This document shows positions 36,947 to 46,888 of a stretch of DNA of 64,000 nt, piece after piece. The notes under the pieces were generated by a model. The model worked only from the letters and a program-made list of their open reading frames with translations, did no database searches and was not told the origin of the DNA. The stretch spans positions 3,850,501 through 3,914,500 of the forward strand of contig NZ_AP025732.1 of NCBI RefSeq assembly GCF_023734775.1. The letters run 5' to 3'. Position 1 is the first letter of the stretch, and every line of letters starts with the position of its first letter. The stretch is from Nostoc cf. commune SO-36. GTDB lineage: Bacteria > Cyanobacteriota > Cyanobacteriia > Cyanobacteriales > Nostocaceae. The translations under genes were made by a program, and so were the position numbers.

Positions 36947-38109
36947 TGTCTCTCTAACCGCCGAGAAGCTAAGGACATTGAGTAACAAAATACCCAATAA
37001 ATAAATCCAATAAATAGATAAACTTCTGCATAGCGTCCGAGAAATTGTGGTTGTGCCAATATGGAACGCGCAATACCTGTGAGTTCCACTAATCCTACCA
37101 ATGATAAGAGGGAAGTGTCTTTAAATAAACCGATAAACTGACCAACGATCGCAGGAATCACACTACGCAAGGCTTGAGGTAAAACGATTAATAAAACCAC
37201 CAAGCCTGTATTTAATCCTAGCGCTTTTGCAGCTTCAATTTGCCCGCGAGGAATTGATTGCAGTCCACCGCGCACGTTTTCTGCCATGTATGCGGCACTA
37301 AATAATACTAGTCCAGCAATTGCTCGCAATACCCGATCTAGACGCACGTCTGCTGATAAAAATAAGGGAAGCATTACCTGAGCTAGGAACAAAATCCCAA
37401 TCAGTGGTACTCCCCTAACAATTTCAATGTACAAGATGGAAAACCAACGGACTACGGGTAAATTGCTTGTGCGCCCTAAAGCCAGTAAAACCCCAATGGG
37501 AAAGGAAAGTACAATACTGACTGCTGCCATCAGTAGGGTAAGTAGTAAACCGTTCCATAAATTTGTCGGTACAGATTGCAATCCGAATCCACCGCCAATT
37601 AGCCAGAGAATTACCGGGAAAGACAATAACCATAGTGGAGAAAGCCAAGGAGATAGTACTTTAGTAAACTTCCCTCCCAGCCAAAAACCTACAAATGCTA
37701 AAAATGCAATTAACAATAACCAAAGGCGGGATGTAAAGTCTAATGGTAAAACAATTAAGGAAACGCTGATGATAAAAGCAAACAAAGCAATCCCACGTTT
37801 TGTTAATTGTTGTTTACCAAAGAATACACCCGCAGTTATAGCGCCTAAAGTCGAAGCGATCGCCAACACAATCCAAGTTCGCCAATATAGCGTTTGCGGA
37901 AATCTGCCAACTAAAAATAAACGTAAGTTAACCTGAATTACCGCCCACTGTGCTTGAGTAGTTGCCCAAGTTAGAATTCCTCGCAGCATCCAAAAAATTA
38001 ACACTAAACAGACAACAGTTAACAAGCTGTTGTACCAAGTACTGAAGAGGTTTTTACGCAACCACAACAATTTTGGATTTTGGATTTTGGATTTTGGATT
38101 GCTTGTCAT
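36934..38109 (-). CDS. natH: Amino-acid ABC transporter permease NatH
   Basis: A 391-aa permease of the HisM/AapM type. Up to eight hydrophobic segments are seen. The conserved EAA loop is EAAKALGLNTGLVVLLIVLPQALRSVIPAIVGQ. The first 15 residues (MTSNPKSKIQNPKLL) are encoded by an AATCCAAA tandem repeat (38076-38100), so the natural N-terminus may be shorter. Together with NatG it forms the membrane channel of the N-II amino-acid transporter, used in Anabaena for uptake and recapture of neutral and acidic amino acids. Confidence 0.88.
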   Translation of the reverse strand: MTSNPKSKIQNPKLLWLRKNLFSTWYNSLLTVVCLVLIFWMLRGILTWATTQAQWAVIQVNLRLFLVGRFPQTLYWRTWIVLAIASTLGAITAGVFFGKQQLTKRGIALFAFIISVSLIVLPLDFTSRLWLLLIAFLAFVGFWLGGKFTKVLSPWLSPLWLLSFPVILWLIGGGFGLQSVPTNLWNGLLLTLLMAAVSIVLSFPIGVLLALGRTSNLPVVRWFSILYIEIVRGVPLIGILFLAQVMLPLFLSADVRLDRVLRAIAGLVLFSAAYMAENVRGGLQSIPRGQIEAAKALGLNTGLVVLLIVLPQALRSVIPAIVGQFIGLFKDTSLLSLVGLVELTGIARSILAQPQFLGRYAEVYLFIGFIYWVFCYSMSLASRRLERHISH

Positions 38110-38226
38110 ATTAATTATTTATTCTCCCCATATCTCTATTAGACCAATTTAAAATATGATTACGACAGATGAAAAGCAAAAAGCAATTACCACTTAATCT
38201 TTGTCTACGACACCCTACGCAAACAC

Positions 38227-38258
38227 AATCTAAAATCTAAAATCTAAAATCTAAAATC
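38227..38258. repeat. Heptamer tandem repeat (tctaaaa)n
   Basis: Four copies of AATCTAAA between natG and natH, right at the natG end. Typical STRR of Nostocales. Confidence 0.8.
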
Positions 38259-38261
38259 GTA

Positions 38262-39188
38262 TTATCTCTCTTGAATTTGCACGCTGCGATTGAATAAATT
38301 CATGACTACAGAGATGGTTAAACTCAGAGTGAGATAGGTGAGCATAATCAGTAATATCACTTCTACGGCTTTCCCTGTTTGGTTAAAGGTGGTGGAGGCG
38401 ACAAAATAAATATCGGGGTAGCCGATCGCGATCGCTAAACTGGTATTTTTTGTCAAACTTAGATATTGACTCGTCAACGGTGGAATAATTACCCGCAAGG
38501 CTTGGGGAAAAACCACCAATCGCATAACTAACCCTGGTTTTAATCCTAGCGATCGCGCTGCTTCCCATTGTCCTTTCGGTACTGATTGAATCCCACCCCG
38601 GACAATTTCCGCAATAAACGCACCTGTGTAAAAAGTTAATCCCAACAGCAAAGTCGAAAACTCTGGTGATAGGGTAAACCAAGGAAGTTCTAAACCATTT
38701 TGACTAATGCCAACAAAGCCCCAAAGGGATATCTTATTTTCTGTTTTCGGGAAACTAAGAAACACAGCAAAATACCAAAACAGCAATTGCAGCAGTAAAG
38801 GCGTATTGCGGAAAACCTCTACATAAACCATTGCAATATTTCGCACCAGCCAGTTGTCAGAAAGTCGGGCAATCCCAGCACTTACCCCGACAATGGTTGT
38901 CAGAAAAATTCCGGCGATCGCTACTCGCAAGGAGTTAATTAACCCCACCCACAAAGCATGACTGTAGGCGTCAGTGGGTTTATAGCTAATCACCGTCTCG
39001 CCAATATCAAAAGATGCTTGTTGCTTAAGAAAATCAAATCCAAACAGAATACCCAATTGCTGCAAATTGCGCTGGAGATTGCCCCACAGTATTACTACTA
39101 CAACTGCTGCTAAAAATACAGCAATGAGTTGTAAAGCAATGCGCCAAAAACGAACATCACGCCATATAGACGGTTTTAAATTAGTCAT
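38262..39188 (-). CDS. natG: Amino-acid ABC transporter permease NatG
   Basis: A 308-aa HisM-type permease. An N-terminal membrane segment (IALQLIAVFLAAVVVVILWG) precedes a soluble insert and four or more further segments. The EAA motif is EAARSLGLKPGLVMRLVVFPQALRVIIPPLTSQYLSL. Pairs with NatH. It begins 34 bp after natF in transcription order. The order and sizes (362, 308, 391, about 246 aa) match natF-natG-natH-bgtA of Anabaena. Confidence 0.9.
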   Translation of the reverse strand: MTNLKPSIWRDVRFWRIALQLIAVFLAAVVVVILWGNLQRNLQQLGILFGFDFLKQQASFDIGETVISYKPTDAYSHALWVGLINSLRVAIAGIFLTTIVGVSAGIARLSDNWLVRNIAMVYVEVFRNTPLLLQLLFWYFAVFLSFPKTENKISLWGFVGISQNGLELPWFTLSPEFSTLLLGLTFYTGAFIAEIVRGGIQSVPKGQWEAARSLGLKPGLVMRLVVFPQALRVIIPPLTSQYLSLTKNTSLAIAIGYPDIYFVASTTFNQTGKAVEVILLIMLTYLTLSLTISVVMNLFNRSVQIQER

Positions 39189-39222
39189 TTATTATTTCTC
39201 CCCTTGCCTCCTCTGCCCTCTT

Positions 39223-40311
39223 CTACCGAAACGGCGGAGAATAAAGCAGTCCGCCTTTGCTCCAGAGTTGATTTTGACCACGAGCTAGATTTAGTTTTGT
39301 CTTGGGGCCGAGGTTGCGATCGTAAACTTCGGCATAGTTACCAACGTGCTTAATTATTCTGGCTGCAAAATCGTTGGTTAAGCCGAGTCCTTCGCCAAGG
39401 TTGCCTTCGGTTCCTAAAAAGCGCTTAATATCTGGGTCAGTACTAGTAGCAAACTGACCAACATTCTGGGAAGTAATGCCCAACTCTTCAGCTTTTACCA
39501 GAGAATAAACCACCCACTTAACAGCGTCTCCCCACCTAATATCTCCTTTAGCAACTGCTGGTGCAAGGGGTTCTGAAGATATAACTTCATTGAGAATCAC
39601 GTTATCTTCTGGTTTGGGTAAAATTGTCCCACGCGAAACTAATGCTGACCGATCAGCTGTAATACCGTCGCAACGACCTTCTACATAAGTAGCAAAAGTA
39701 ACGTTAACGTCTTCAAAGACAACGGGTTTGTAAGTGATGCCCCTTTTCCGCATTTGGTCTGCTAAGTTCTGTTCGGTAGTAGTGCCAGTTTGAACACAGA
39801 TTGCTTTATCCTTCAGGTCTGCTAGGGACTTAATGTTGCTACTTTTGCGAACCATTATGGCTTGGCCGTCATAAAAGACCACGGGTGCAAATTCTAGACC
39901 TACAGAGGTATCACGGCTAAGTGTCCAGGTAGTATTGCGGCTGAGAATGTCTACTTCGCCAGTTTGCAAAGCTGTAAACCGCTCTTTGGAATTGAGATTG
40001 CGAAATTCTACTGCATCTGGGTTGTCAAATAAAGCTGCGGCGATCGCGCGACAGATATCTACATCAATGCCGCTATACTTACCATCGGTTGCCACAAAGC
40101 TGAACCCTGGTACTTCACCACTGACACCGCAAATTAACTGACCACGGCTTTTAATATTATCCCAGCGATTTCTAGTTGCTGGTACTGCTGGATTACTGCC
40201 TGGAGTGCCCGATGTACTTGCTGTTTGTCCTGAATTTTCACCACAAGCCGCGATCGCGCATACTAGAGGTGCGATCGCTAGAATTAAAGCTGAGTTACGC
40301 ATAAACTTCAT
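39223..40311 (-). CDS. natF: Amino-acid ABC transporter substrate-binding protein NatF
   Basis: A 362-aa lipoprotein. Basic MKFMR start, hydrophobic core ALILAIAPLVCAIAAC with lipobox cysteine (residue 23). A periplasmic SBP family 3 domain follows (RGQLICGVSGEVPGFSFVATDGKYSGIDVDICRAIAAALF; VEFRNLNSKERFTALQTGEVDILSRNTTWT). It binds neutral/acidic amino acids in the homologous N-II system. First gene of the operon; the 5' region up to 40976 is non-coding and should contain its promoter. Confidence 0.92.
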   Translation of the reverse strand: MKFMRNSALILAIAPLVCAIAACGENSGQTASTSGTPGSNPAVPATRNRWDNIKSRGQLICGVSGEVPGFSFVATDGKYSGIDVDICRAIAAALFDNPDAVEFRNLNSKERFTALQTGEVDILSRNTTWTLSRDTSVGLEFAPVVFYDGQAIMVRKSSNIKSLADLKDKAICVQTGTTTEQNLADQMRKRGITYKPVVFEDVNVTFATYVEGRCDGITADRSALVSRGTILPKPEDNVILNEVISSEPLAPAVAKGDIRWGDAVKWVVYSLVKAEELGITSQNVGQFATSTDPDIKRFLGTEGNLGEGLGLTNDFAARIIKHVGNYAEVYDRNLGPKTKLNLARGQNQLWSKGGLLYSPPFR

Positions 40312-40976
40312 AACTTACTAGATAATCAATAAAAAATGCATTGCTCACTACAATCATTTAGTGAAAACAATTTGTTGCTTGTAATATAAAACTTTAGCAG
40401 CCTATGTGCTATGTTTATCCGCTTTTAAAAGTGCTAGTTTAAGTTTTTTCTTATATTTTTAAAAGCCTTAGATACTTGCATAAATTATCTCAACTTGGCT
40501 TCAGCTTTTAACTTTGATTAAAAATCCTGCCACTATACTTGATTTAGTAATACATTCATGAAACCTCTAAAAAAAGATTAAAATTTCAGTGAGTTAATGT
40601 TATAGCGGTTCTCGTTTTCGTGAGGTATACCCGTAGGGGCACGGCAGTGCCGTGCCCCTACACCTCGTGATGTAATGTTGTACCACATCTGAATGGAAAC
40701 CACTATATGTACTTCACTGACTAATATTTTGAAAAAAGTAATTATCACTTCTTGAATAATGAGCAAGAGTCTTTGAAGACATATTATTCACAGTGCAGAA
40801 TGAGCATCTGTTTTTTCTATCTTCATACCCAATGCACCATGCCCAATGCCCCATGCCCAATTCCCTAATTGCACACTTTTATGCGATCGGAAGTATCTAC
40901 ACCAACCCAAACAAATACCCCTAGCAGGTTAAACTAGGTCTGGTAACAACTGCTCCACGTTCTTTATGAGGCTTTT
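40312..40976. other. Intergenic region with perfect palindrome and ccatgcccaatgc repeats
   Basis: Divergent spacer of 665 bp. At 40633-40661 a nearly loop-free palindrome GTAGGGGCACGGCA/TGCCGTGCCCCTAC is embedded in a known-looking dispersed repeat. At 40828-40862 there are ATGCCCC/ATGCCCA heptamers. No gene seen. Confidence 0.55.
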
Positions 40977-41534
40977 ATGGGAGCTAACCTCAAACAGATT
41001 GCCGATTATTTAGACAACCTTGGTTGGGACTACCGTTTTGATGATGAAGAAGACCGAATTATAACAGGCGTGGAGGCTGATAACTTAGAAGATTTCCTAA
41101 TAGTTGTCCAGTTGGATGAAGAGGGAAAATTTTTCCGGGTATTTGCGCCTCAAGTTCTGTCAGGAATTCAAGACCATCCTCACAAGGGAGTTATCCTACA
41201 GACAATGCTAGCCATTTCCTGGGAAACCAAAATGTTGCAATGGGAATATGACCCATCCGATGGCGAAATCCGTGCCATCATTGAGTTTCCTCTAGAAGAC
41301 TCGATTCTCACAGAAAGACAATTTCACCGTTGTCTGAGTGGGTTAATTCAGATTGTGGATGGTGTGGCGATACCTCGCTTAAAAGAAGTTATGGCAACAG
41401 GTCTTGATCCGGGGAATATAGAACTTGGGGAAAGACTATTACTCAGTATCCAAGAAGAAGCGCCAGGATTGTTAGATTTGCTAGAAAAGGCAATGGAAGC
41501 GCGAAAAAAGCGAGGAAGTTTTCCCAGCGAGTGA
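40977..41534 (+). CDS. YbjN/T3SS-chaperone-fold protein, conserved in cyanobacteria
   Basis: A 185-aa protein whose first 150 residues look like the YbjN or CesT-like alpha/beta fold (IADYLDNLGWDYRFDDEEDRIITGVEADNLEDFLIVVQLDEEGKFFRVFAPQVL; TMLAISWETKMLQWEYDPSDGEIRAIIEFPLED). Such proteins usually act as chaperones or regulators. The C-terminus is a charged helix. It stands upstream of a DUF3318 gene in the same direction (77-bp gap), possibly co-transcribed. Precise role unknown. Confidence 0.72.
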   Translation: MGANLKQIADYLDNLGWDYRFDDEEDRIITGVEADNLEDFLIVVQLDEEGKFFRVFAPQVLSGIQDHPHKGVILQTMLAISWETKMLQWEYDPSDGEIRAIIEFPLEDSILTERQFHRCLSGLIQIVDGVAIPRLKEVMATGLDPGNIELGERLLLSIQEEAPGLLDLLEKAMEARKKRGSFPSE

Positions 41535-41611
41535 GACGGATCATCACTTAAATCGCTATACTCCAAAGTGATACCCTCACTATATACTGAAATTTTCTGG
41601 GGCTGGATATT

Positions 41612-42256
41612 ATGACATCCTATGCAACCTCCTCTGCTAAAGCGGAAATGAGTGAACTACGGCGGTTGAAAGGCTTACTACCGCCAGAATTACAGAGCTG
41701 GGTCACGGTTGAAGGCACAACTGAAGTCAATCCACCCCTGGTTCGTTGCGAAGAAATTGGTAAAGACCAAGTAGAAATTCAAATTGACTTGGTGAAATGG
41801 GATGCCCTCGCAATGGATCAGCGTAATCTGCTGTTCTGGCATGAAGTTGCCCGCGTTCAAAATGACACAATTCCTAAAGATGGTTGGGAAATGGCAGCAC
41901 TAGCCATCGGTTTAGGTGGTGCTGTCGGCGAATTGTGGGTACAAGATGGATTGCTGCTGGTGTTAGCTTTGTCGCTTTGTGGCGTGTCAGGCTGGCGACT
42001 GTACCAAAAGAATAGTGGGGAAAAGCAGCTGAGAGAATTGCTCAATGCTGATGAAAAAGCGATCGCTTTGGCAACTCGTTTTGGTTATAGCCTCCCCAAT
42101 GCCTACAAGAGCCTTGGCAGCGCCTTAAAAACCCTGATTGACAATACCCCTAGTAAGCGTCAACGGTCGAAATACGAAGCAAGACTCTCTGCCCTCAAGC
42201 GCAGTGCAAATAAGGCAAAAGCTAAATCTAAAACTACAGATGAGGGCGCACTCTAG
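41612..42256 (+). CDS. DUF3318 membrane protein
   Basis: A 214-aa cyanobacterial protein. A soluble N-terminal part (ELRRLKGLLPPELQSWVTVE...DQRNLLFWHEVARVQNDTIPKDGWE) precedes two hydrophobic segments (MAALAIGLGGAVGELWVQDGLLLVLALSLCGVSGW). A basic helical tail follows (KRQRSKYEARLSALKRSANKAKAK). It matches DUF3318. LLFWHEVARV resembles metal-peptidase-like HE phrases, but no full motif exists. Function unknown; likely plasma or thylakoid membrane. Confidence 0.78.
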   Translation: MTSYATSSAKAEMSELRRLKGLLPPELQSWVTVEGTTEVNPPLVRCEEIGKDQVEIQIDLVKWDALAMDQRNLLFWHEVARVQNDTIPKDGWEMAALAIGLGGAVGELWVQDGLLLVLALSLCGVSGWRLYQKNSGEKQLRELLNADEKAIALATRFGYSLPNAYKSLGSALKTLIDNTPSKRQRSKYEARLSALKRSANKAKAKSKTTDEGAL

Positions 42257-42293
42257 AAACCATAAGTTAGATGGGGTGGAAATTGTCCACCCC

Positions 42294-42470
42294 ACAAAAC
42301 TGGGAGCATCCCAAATGTGTAAAAACATATTTTGTCATTGCGAGCGTAATGAAATGAAGCGAAGCAATCGCAGCCGCTAGACTTTGCGATTGCTTCATTC
42401 CGCTTCGCTCCATTCGCAATGACTAGTTCTAATTGGTAAATTTGCAAAATTGGGATGCTCCCACAAAACT
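42294..42470. mobile_element. 161-bp MITE with ISKra4-like ends and 8-bp target duplication
   Basis: The element spans 42302-42462. The tips are GGGAGCATCCCAAA and the complement of GGGAGCATCCCAAT, and the first ten bases are the same as those of the ISKra4 copy at 32930. A perfect duplication ACAAAACT flanks it (42294-42301, 42463-42470). The interior folds into a long hairpin (GTCATTGCGAGCG... / ...CATTCGCAATGAC; AAGCAATCGCA / TGCGATTGCTT). No coding capacity. Probably mobilised in trans by an ISKra4 transposase. Confidence 0.85.
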
Positions 42471-42558
42471 ACTTAAATTAGTTATGATTTACGTCCGGGG
42501 TTGCGGATCGTTGGCTATGCCACAATACGGTTCGTTAAAATTAGTTGGTCTGTACCTC

Positions 42559-42583
42559 AATTACGAATTACGAATTACGAATT
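42559..42583. repeat. Heptamer repeat (attacga)n overlapping a stop codon
   Basis: ATTACGAATTACGAATTACG forms the 3' end of the adjoining minus-strand kinase gene: its last codons and TAA (42577-42575) lie within the repeat. Confidence 0.8.
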
Positions 42584-45500
42584 ATCTGTAACTCGTCCAG
42601 TCAAATTTGCAATCATCAATACTAATTCATTCAGTTCAAGCGGTTTAGCTAGATGCATTTGGAAACCAGCATCAATTGCCTTTTGCCGCTCTTGTTCGGT
42701 GGCATAGGCAGTGATTGCTGCTGCTGGAATTTGTCCCCCAGCTTCATCTGCAAGCGCTCTCACCTGACTAATCAGGGAAAAACCATCTTCCTCTGGCATC
42801 CCAATATCTGCTAGAAGCAGATCATATTTGCTAGGAGATTCAGTTAAAGCAGCCATCGCTTCCCTTGCCGATGTAACAACTACTACTTCAGCCCCGAAGT
42901 CTTCTAACATCCACCTAATTAAGTCGCGGCTATCCGCTTGATCGTCTACAGCTAAAATGCATAACCCTTCAAGGGTAAGGGGTGGATTTTGACCATTGAA
43001 TGTGTCTAGAGTCTGCGACAAAAGGCTCGGCTCTAAATCAGTTGGCGGTGTAATCTCCGGTGGCATTAAGCGCAGAGGCAGCCTGATGAGGATGGTGGTT
43101 CCTAGTCCCTCGCCTGCACTTTGCGCTTCAGCTGTTCCACCGTGAAGTTCTACAATATGACGGACGATTGACAAGCCTAATCCAAGTCCCTGAGTTGTTT
43201 TGCTGCTGCTAGAATCTCCTTGGCGGAAGCGATCGAAAATGTATGGCAGCAACTCTGCCCGGATACCAACTCCTGTGTCGCAGACTCGAAGTTCAGCATG
43301 ACTATATACAGCTTCGAGGATAATTCCCACTCGCCCACCATCTGGAGTGAACTTAATCGCGTTAGAAAGTAAATTCCACAAAACTTGCTGTAAGCGATCA
43401 AAATCTCCGACAACCATCGCCGAGTTCAAGTCGGAAACAATTTCAATGCTTTTCGCTTCTGCGGAAAATTCGATAGACTCAATGGCGGCATTCACTACTG
43501 AAACCAAATCGATTAGACGAGTGTTTAAATGAAGCTTTCCACTCGTAATCCGTGATAGATCGAGCATATCATCGATTAACTGAGCCTGTAAATTAGCACT
43601 CCGCTCCACCACTTCCCAGGCACGAGCGATCGCTAAAGAATCTAAATTGCGGGTGCGGAAAAGTTGCGCCCAGCCCAGTATAGTATTGAGCGGGTTACGA
43701 AGTTCATGGGAGAGGTTCGAGAGGAATTCATCTTTGGCTCGGTTGGCAATTTCCGCCTGTTGACGGGCTGATTGCTCCTGTGCCAGAAGATCGGATCGCT
43801 CTAACTCAAACTGTTTGCGATCGCTAATATCTTCAATGGCCAGCAAAATCCTTTGGACATCTCCCTGTTGAATAATTTTCCAACCATTGAGCAGCATGAT
43901 TTTCTTCCCAATCCGCTCAAAACTATGCTCTACTTCCCAGTTTTCAATAGAGGTATTGTTGGCAAGAATGTCTTCTAAGAGCGATCGCAGTCCGGGCAGG
44001 TTCCATTGACCATTCCCTAGTTCAAAAATCAGAGATTCGGCTGTCTCTAATGGTGAAACCTGAAATGTTTCATAAAACGAGTGATTGGCTTTATTCACCC
44101 GGAAATCAGAATCAAGGACGATTAACGGCACTTGTACCGTCTCCACAATTGCTTCAGCGTAATTCCGGGCTTCTTCTAACGTTACTGCACTGCGTTTAAG
44201 ACCATCAATATCTATTAACACCAACACTACACCGTCAATCTTGTTTTCTGTAGTGCGATAAGGACGGATGCGGAGGTTATACCAATGTCCCCCCAGAGTT
44301 TGGACTTCTAATTCTTTGATGCTGAGTGTGTCAAGTACCTCCAAAATTAGAGTTTCTAAGTCAGGAACATCGAGATTAGCTCTGATGTCGCTCAAAGGTC
44401 GTCCAGTATCGGCGGGAATTAAATTGAAAAGTCGCTGCGCCATTGGCGTAAAACGTCGAATGCATAAGTCCAAAGTCAATATCAAAATGGGAATATTGAT
44501 ACTGGCAAGCAAATTCGTGAGATCGTTGTTAACTAGGTGTAATTCCTGGTTTCGAGAGCGAAATTCTTCATTGGTTGTGTTGAGTTCTTCGTTGGTTGCC
44601 TGAATCTCTTCTTTGGCAGTTTCTAACTCCTCATTGGTGCTTTGCAACTCTTCATTACTGGAGAGGATTTCTTCATTGGCAACTTTCAGGTCTTGATTGA
44701 TATCCTCCTGCTCTTGGATCACCGCTTGTAGATATTCTTGAGTCGCAGCCCGCTCTTGGATGGCGGTTGCAAGTTCCTGCCTGAGCCGAACAATCTCTCG
44801 CTCTAAGTCTGGCTGCTCTAAACTTTCAAGATTTACTGTGTTGATATTATTAACCGTGGGTGGCACTTGTTCAAATAAAACCAGAAAGTAGAGTTCTTTG
44901 TCAGTCCCAGGCTTGAATGGAATCACTTCAAGATTGATGATTTTTGAAAGATCACCATCTTCAATTCGTAACCCTTCTCTTCTAACTAGAATTTTTTGTC
45001 GTTGTGCCTGATAAATTGTCGCCCGTAGCTCGATGAGCAAGCCTTGGCGTACCATTTTGAATAAGTTAAGACTCGGTTTCCCAGGTGCAAGTTTGAGGTA
45101 GAGATCGATTTCTCCCCGAAATTGCAGCACCTCCATCTTGTCATTAATCACCACACCCACTGGAGCATAGCGATTCAAGATTAGTTGGTCAGTTTTTCTC
45201 TCTAAGTCCACCTCATCCGATGGATTCTCATTAGTTAGCTTTGATTCGTCCACTTTTGCGACAGGATAATTGCTGGTAATGAACGAAAAACTTGGACGAA
45301 TTACAGTTAGGTTTTTGCTATAGATTTTATACTTTTTGTCAATTAGAGTAAACAAGTCCGAATATTTACCTGTGCTTTCTGAAGTCCCTAGCAGCAAAAA
45401 GCCAGTCGGGTTAAGACTGTAATGAAAGATGGGCAATATCCGTTTTTGCAACGTTTCGTTCAAGTAAATCAGTACATTCCGGCAGCTAATTAAATCTAAG

Positions 45501-46804
45501 TCAGAAAAAGGGGGATCGCTACCCAAGTCTTGCCTAGCAAACACACATAGTTCGCGCACAGCTTTGTTAATTTGATATCCACCGCCCTCAAGGGCATTAA
45601 AAAATCGGCGGCGGCTCTCTGGTGAGACTTCCACCATTTGATTCTCTGCATAAATACCCGATCTCGCTTTGTCAATCGCTATTTCACTGATGTCTGTGGC
45701 AAAAATTTGGATCGGCGGCGAGGTTACTTTATCTGACAAAAACTCCAGCAAGGAGATAGCGATGGAATACACTTCTTCGCCCGTCGAACACCCAGCTACC
45801 CAAATCCGAATCGGCAACTTTGCTGATTTGTTTTGGATGATGGTAGGAAAGACTCGCTCTTTCAAGAGTTCAAATGCTTCGGAATCGCGGAAAAAATGGG
45901 TTACATGGATCAGAATTTCTTCATAGAGCGCCTTGACTTCACCCGGATTATTTTGCAAATACTCGGCATAATCCTGCAAGCGTTCTAGTTTATACAACAG
46001 CATTCGGCGCTGGATTCGGCGCTCGATGGTGTTGGGCTTGTAGTGGCTGAAGTCAACGCCAGTTTGCGATCGCAACAACATAAATATAGTCGTCAGGGCA
46101 TCTCCCTGTTCGGGCAAGTTCTCAATTGCGATCGGTGGCAATGAGTCAGCAATAAAAGGATTGTGACTGAGGTTTACCAGTTCCTCGGCAATTTTTTGCG
46201 GCGGCAGCACAAAATCGACATTCCCGGTAGCAACAGCAGTATTGGGCATACTATCGAATTTTGCTGTGTCTTCACACTGAGCAAAAGTCACGCCTCCCTC
46301 TGCCTTGATTGCCTTCAGCCCCAGTGAACCGTCTCCATCCGCTCCCGATAAAACCACTGCGATCGCTTTGTGCCCTTGTTCTGCTGCCAATGAAGTGAAG
46401 AAAGCATCAGCAGGCATATATTTACCCTGAATTTTCTCTCGCGGCGTGAGTCGCAATACTCCACCAGACAACATCATCTTAGTATTAGGCGGAATAACAT
46501 AGACCTGGTTCGGTTCTACAATCACGCCGTCTTTCACTTCATTGACGGGCATTTTAGTTACTCTTCCCAGAATCTCGCTCAATAGACTCTTGTGGTTAGG
46601 GTCTAAGTGTTGAATCAGCACAAATGCCATCCCTGTATCGGTAAGCAAATGTTTGAGCAACTGCGTAAATGCTTCTAATCCACCCGCAGAGGCGGCAATG
46701 CCAACGATGGGAAATAAAGCATTTGCAATGTTTTGTTGCTCTACGTCTAACACTTCATTAGCGGTATCAGATACAGGTTGTTCAGAGGGTTGCTCGGATG
46801 TCAT
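42575..46804 (-). CDS. CheB-CheR-PAS hybrid histidine kinase with receiver
   Basis: About 1409 aa from ATG 46804 (MTSEQPSEQP); the frame opens 11 codons earlier. Order: CheB methylesterase (GIAASAGGLEAF, IQHLDPNH, SGADGDGSLG), CheR methyltransferase (VAGCSTGEEVYSIAI, CRNVLIYL), a heptad coiled coil (EEILSSNEELQSTNEELETAKEEI), two PAS-like domains, HisKA with H-box SHELRNPLNTILGW, HATPase (NLLSNAIKFTPDGG, DTGVGI, GLGLGLSIV) and a C-terminal receiver (DLLLADIGMPEEDG). A complete CheB/CheR fused to a hybrid kinase is a known architecture in cyanobacteria. No receptor or cheA lies nearby, so the input is unknown. The stop codon lies in a tandem repeat. Confidence 0.92.
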   Translation of the reverse strand: MTSEQPSEQPVSDTANEVLDVEQQNIANALFPIVGIAASAGGLEAFTQLLKHLLTDTGMAFVLIQHLDPNHKSLLSEILGRVTKMPVNEVKDGVIVEPNQVYVIPPNTKMMLSGGVLRLTPREKIQGKYMPADAFFTSLAAEQGHKAIAVVLSGADGDGSLGLKAIKAEGGVTFAQCEDTAKFDSMPNTAVATGNVDFVLPPQKIAEELVNLSHNPFIADSLPPIAIENLPEQGDALTTIFMLLRSQTGVDFSHYKPNTIERRIQRRMLLYKLERLQDYAEYLQNNPGEVKALYEEILIHVTHFFRDSEAFELLKERVFPTIIQNKSAKLPIRIWVAGCSTGEEVYSIAISLLEFLSDKVTSPPIQIFATDISEIAIDKARSGIYAENQMVEVSPESRRRFFNALEGGGYQINKAVRELCVFARQDLGSDPPFSDLDLISCRNVLIYLNETLQKRILPIFHYSLNPTGFLLLGTSESTGKYSDLFTLIDKKYKIYSKNLTVIRPSFSFITSNYPVAKVDESKLTNENPSDEVDLERKTDQLILNRYAPVGVVINDKMEVLQFRGEIDLYLKLAPGKPSLNLFKMVRQGLLIELRATIYQAQRQKILVRREGLRIEDGDLSKIINLEVIPFKPGTDKELYFLVLFEQVPPTVNNINTVNLESLEQPDLEREIVRLRQELATAIQERAATQEYLQAVIQEQEDINQDLKVANEEILSSNEELQSTNEELETAKEEIQATNEELNTTNEEFRSRNQELHLVNNDLTNLLASINIPILILTLDLCIRRFTPMAQRLFNLIPADTGRPLSDIRANLDVPDLETLILEVLDTLSIKELEVQTLGGHWYNLRIRPYRTTENKIDGVVLVLIDIDGLKRSAVTLEEARNYAEAIVETVQVPLIVLDSDFRVNKANHSFYETFQVSPLETAESLIFELGNGQWNLPGLRSLLEDILANNTSIENWEVEHSFERIGKKIMLLNGWKIIQQGDVQRILLAIEDISDRKQFELERSDLLAQEQSARQQAEIANRAKDEFLSNLSHELRNPLNTILGWAQLFRTRNLDSLAIARAWEVVERSANLQAQLIDDMLDLSRITSGKLHLNTRLIDLVSVVNAAIESIEFSAEAKSIEIVSDLNSAMVVGDFDRLQQVLWNLLSNAIKFTPDGGRVGIILEAVYSHAELRVCDTGVGIRAELLPYIFDRFRQGDSSSSKTTQGLGLGLSIVRHIVELHGGTAEAQSAGEGLGTTILIRLPLRLMPPEITPPTDLEPSLLSQTLDTFNGQNPPLTLEGLCILAVDDQADSRDLIRWMLEDFGAEVVVVTSAREAMAALTESPSKYDLLLADIGMPEEDGFSLISQVRALADEAGGQIPAAAITAYATEQERQKAIDAGFQMHLAKPLELNELVLMIANLTGRVTDNS

Positions 46805-46888
46805 AGGATAAAGTTTAGCACTGCAATGGTTTAGCAACTAAGAGGATGTTTAAGAAGTATCAAATATTTTTTGATCCCCTCTAACCCT

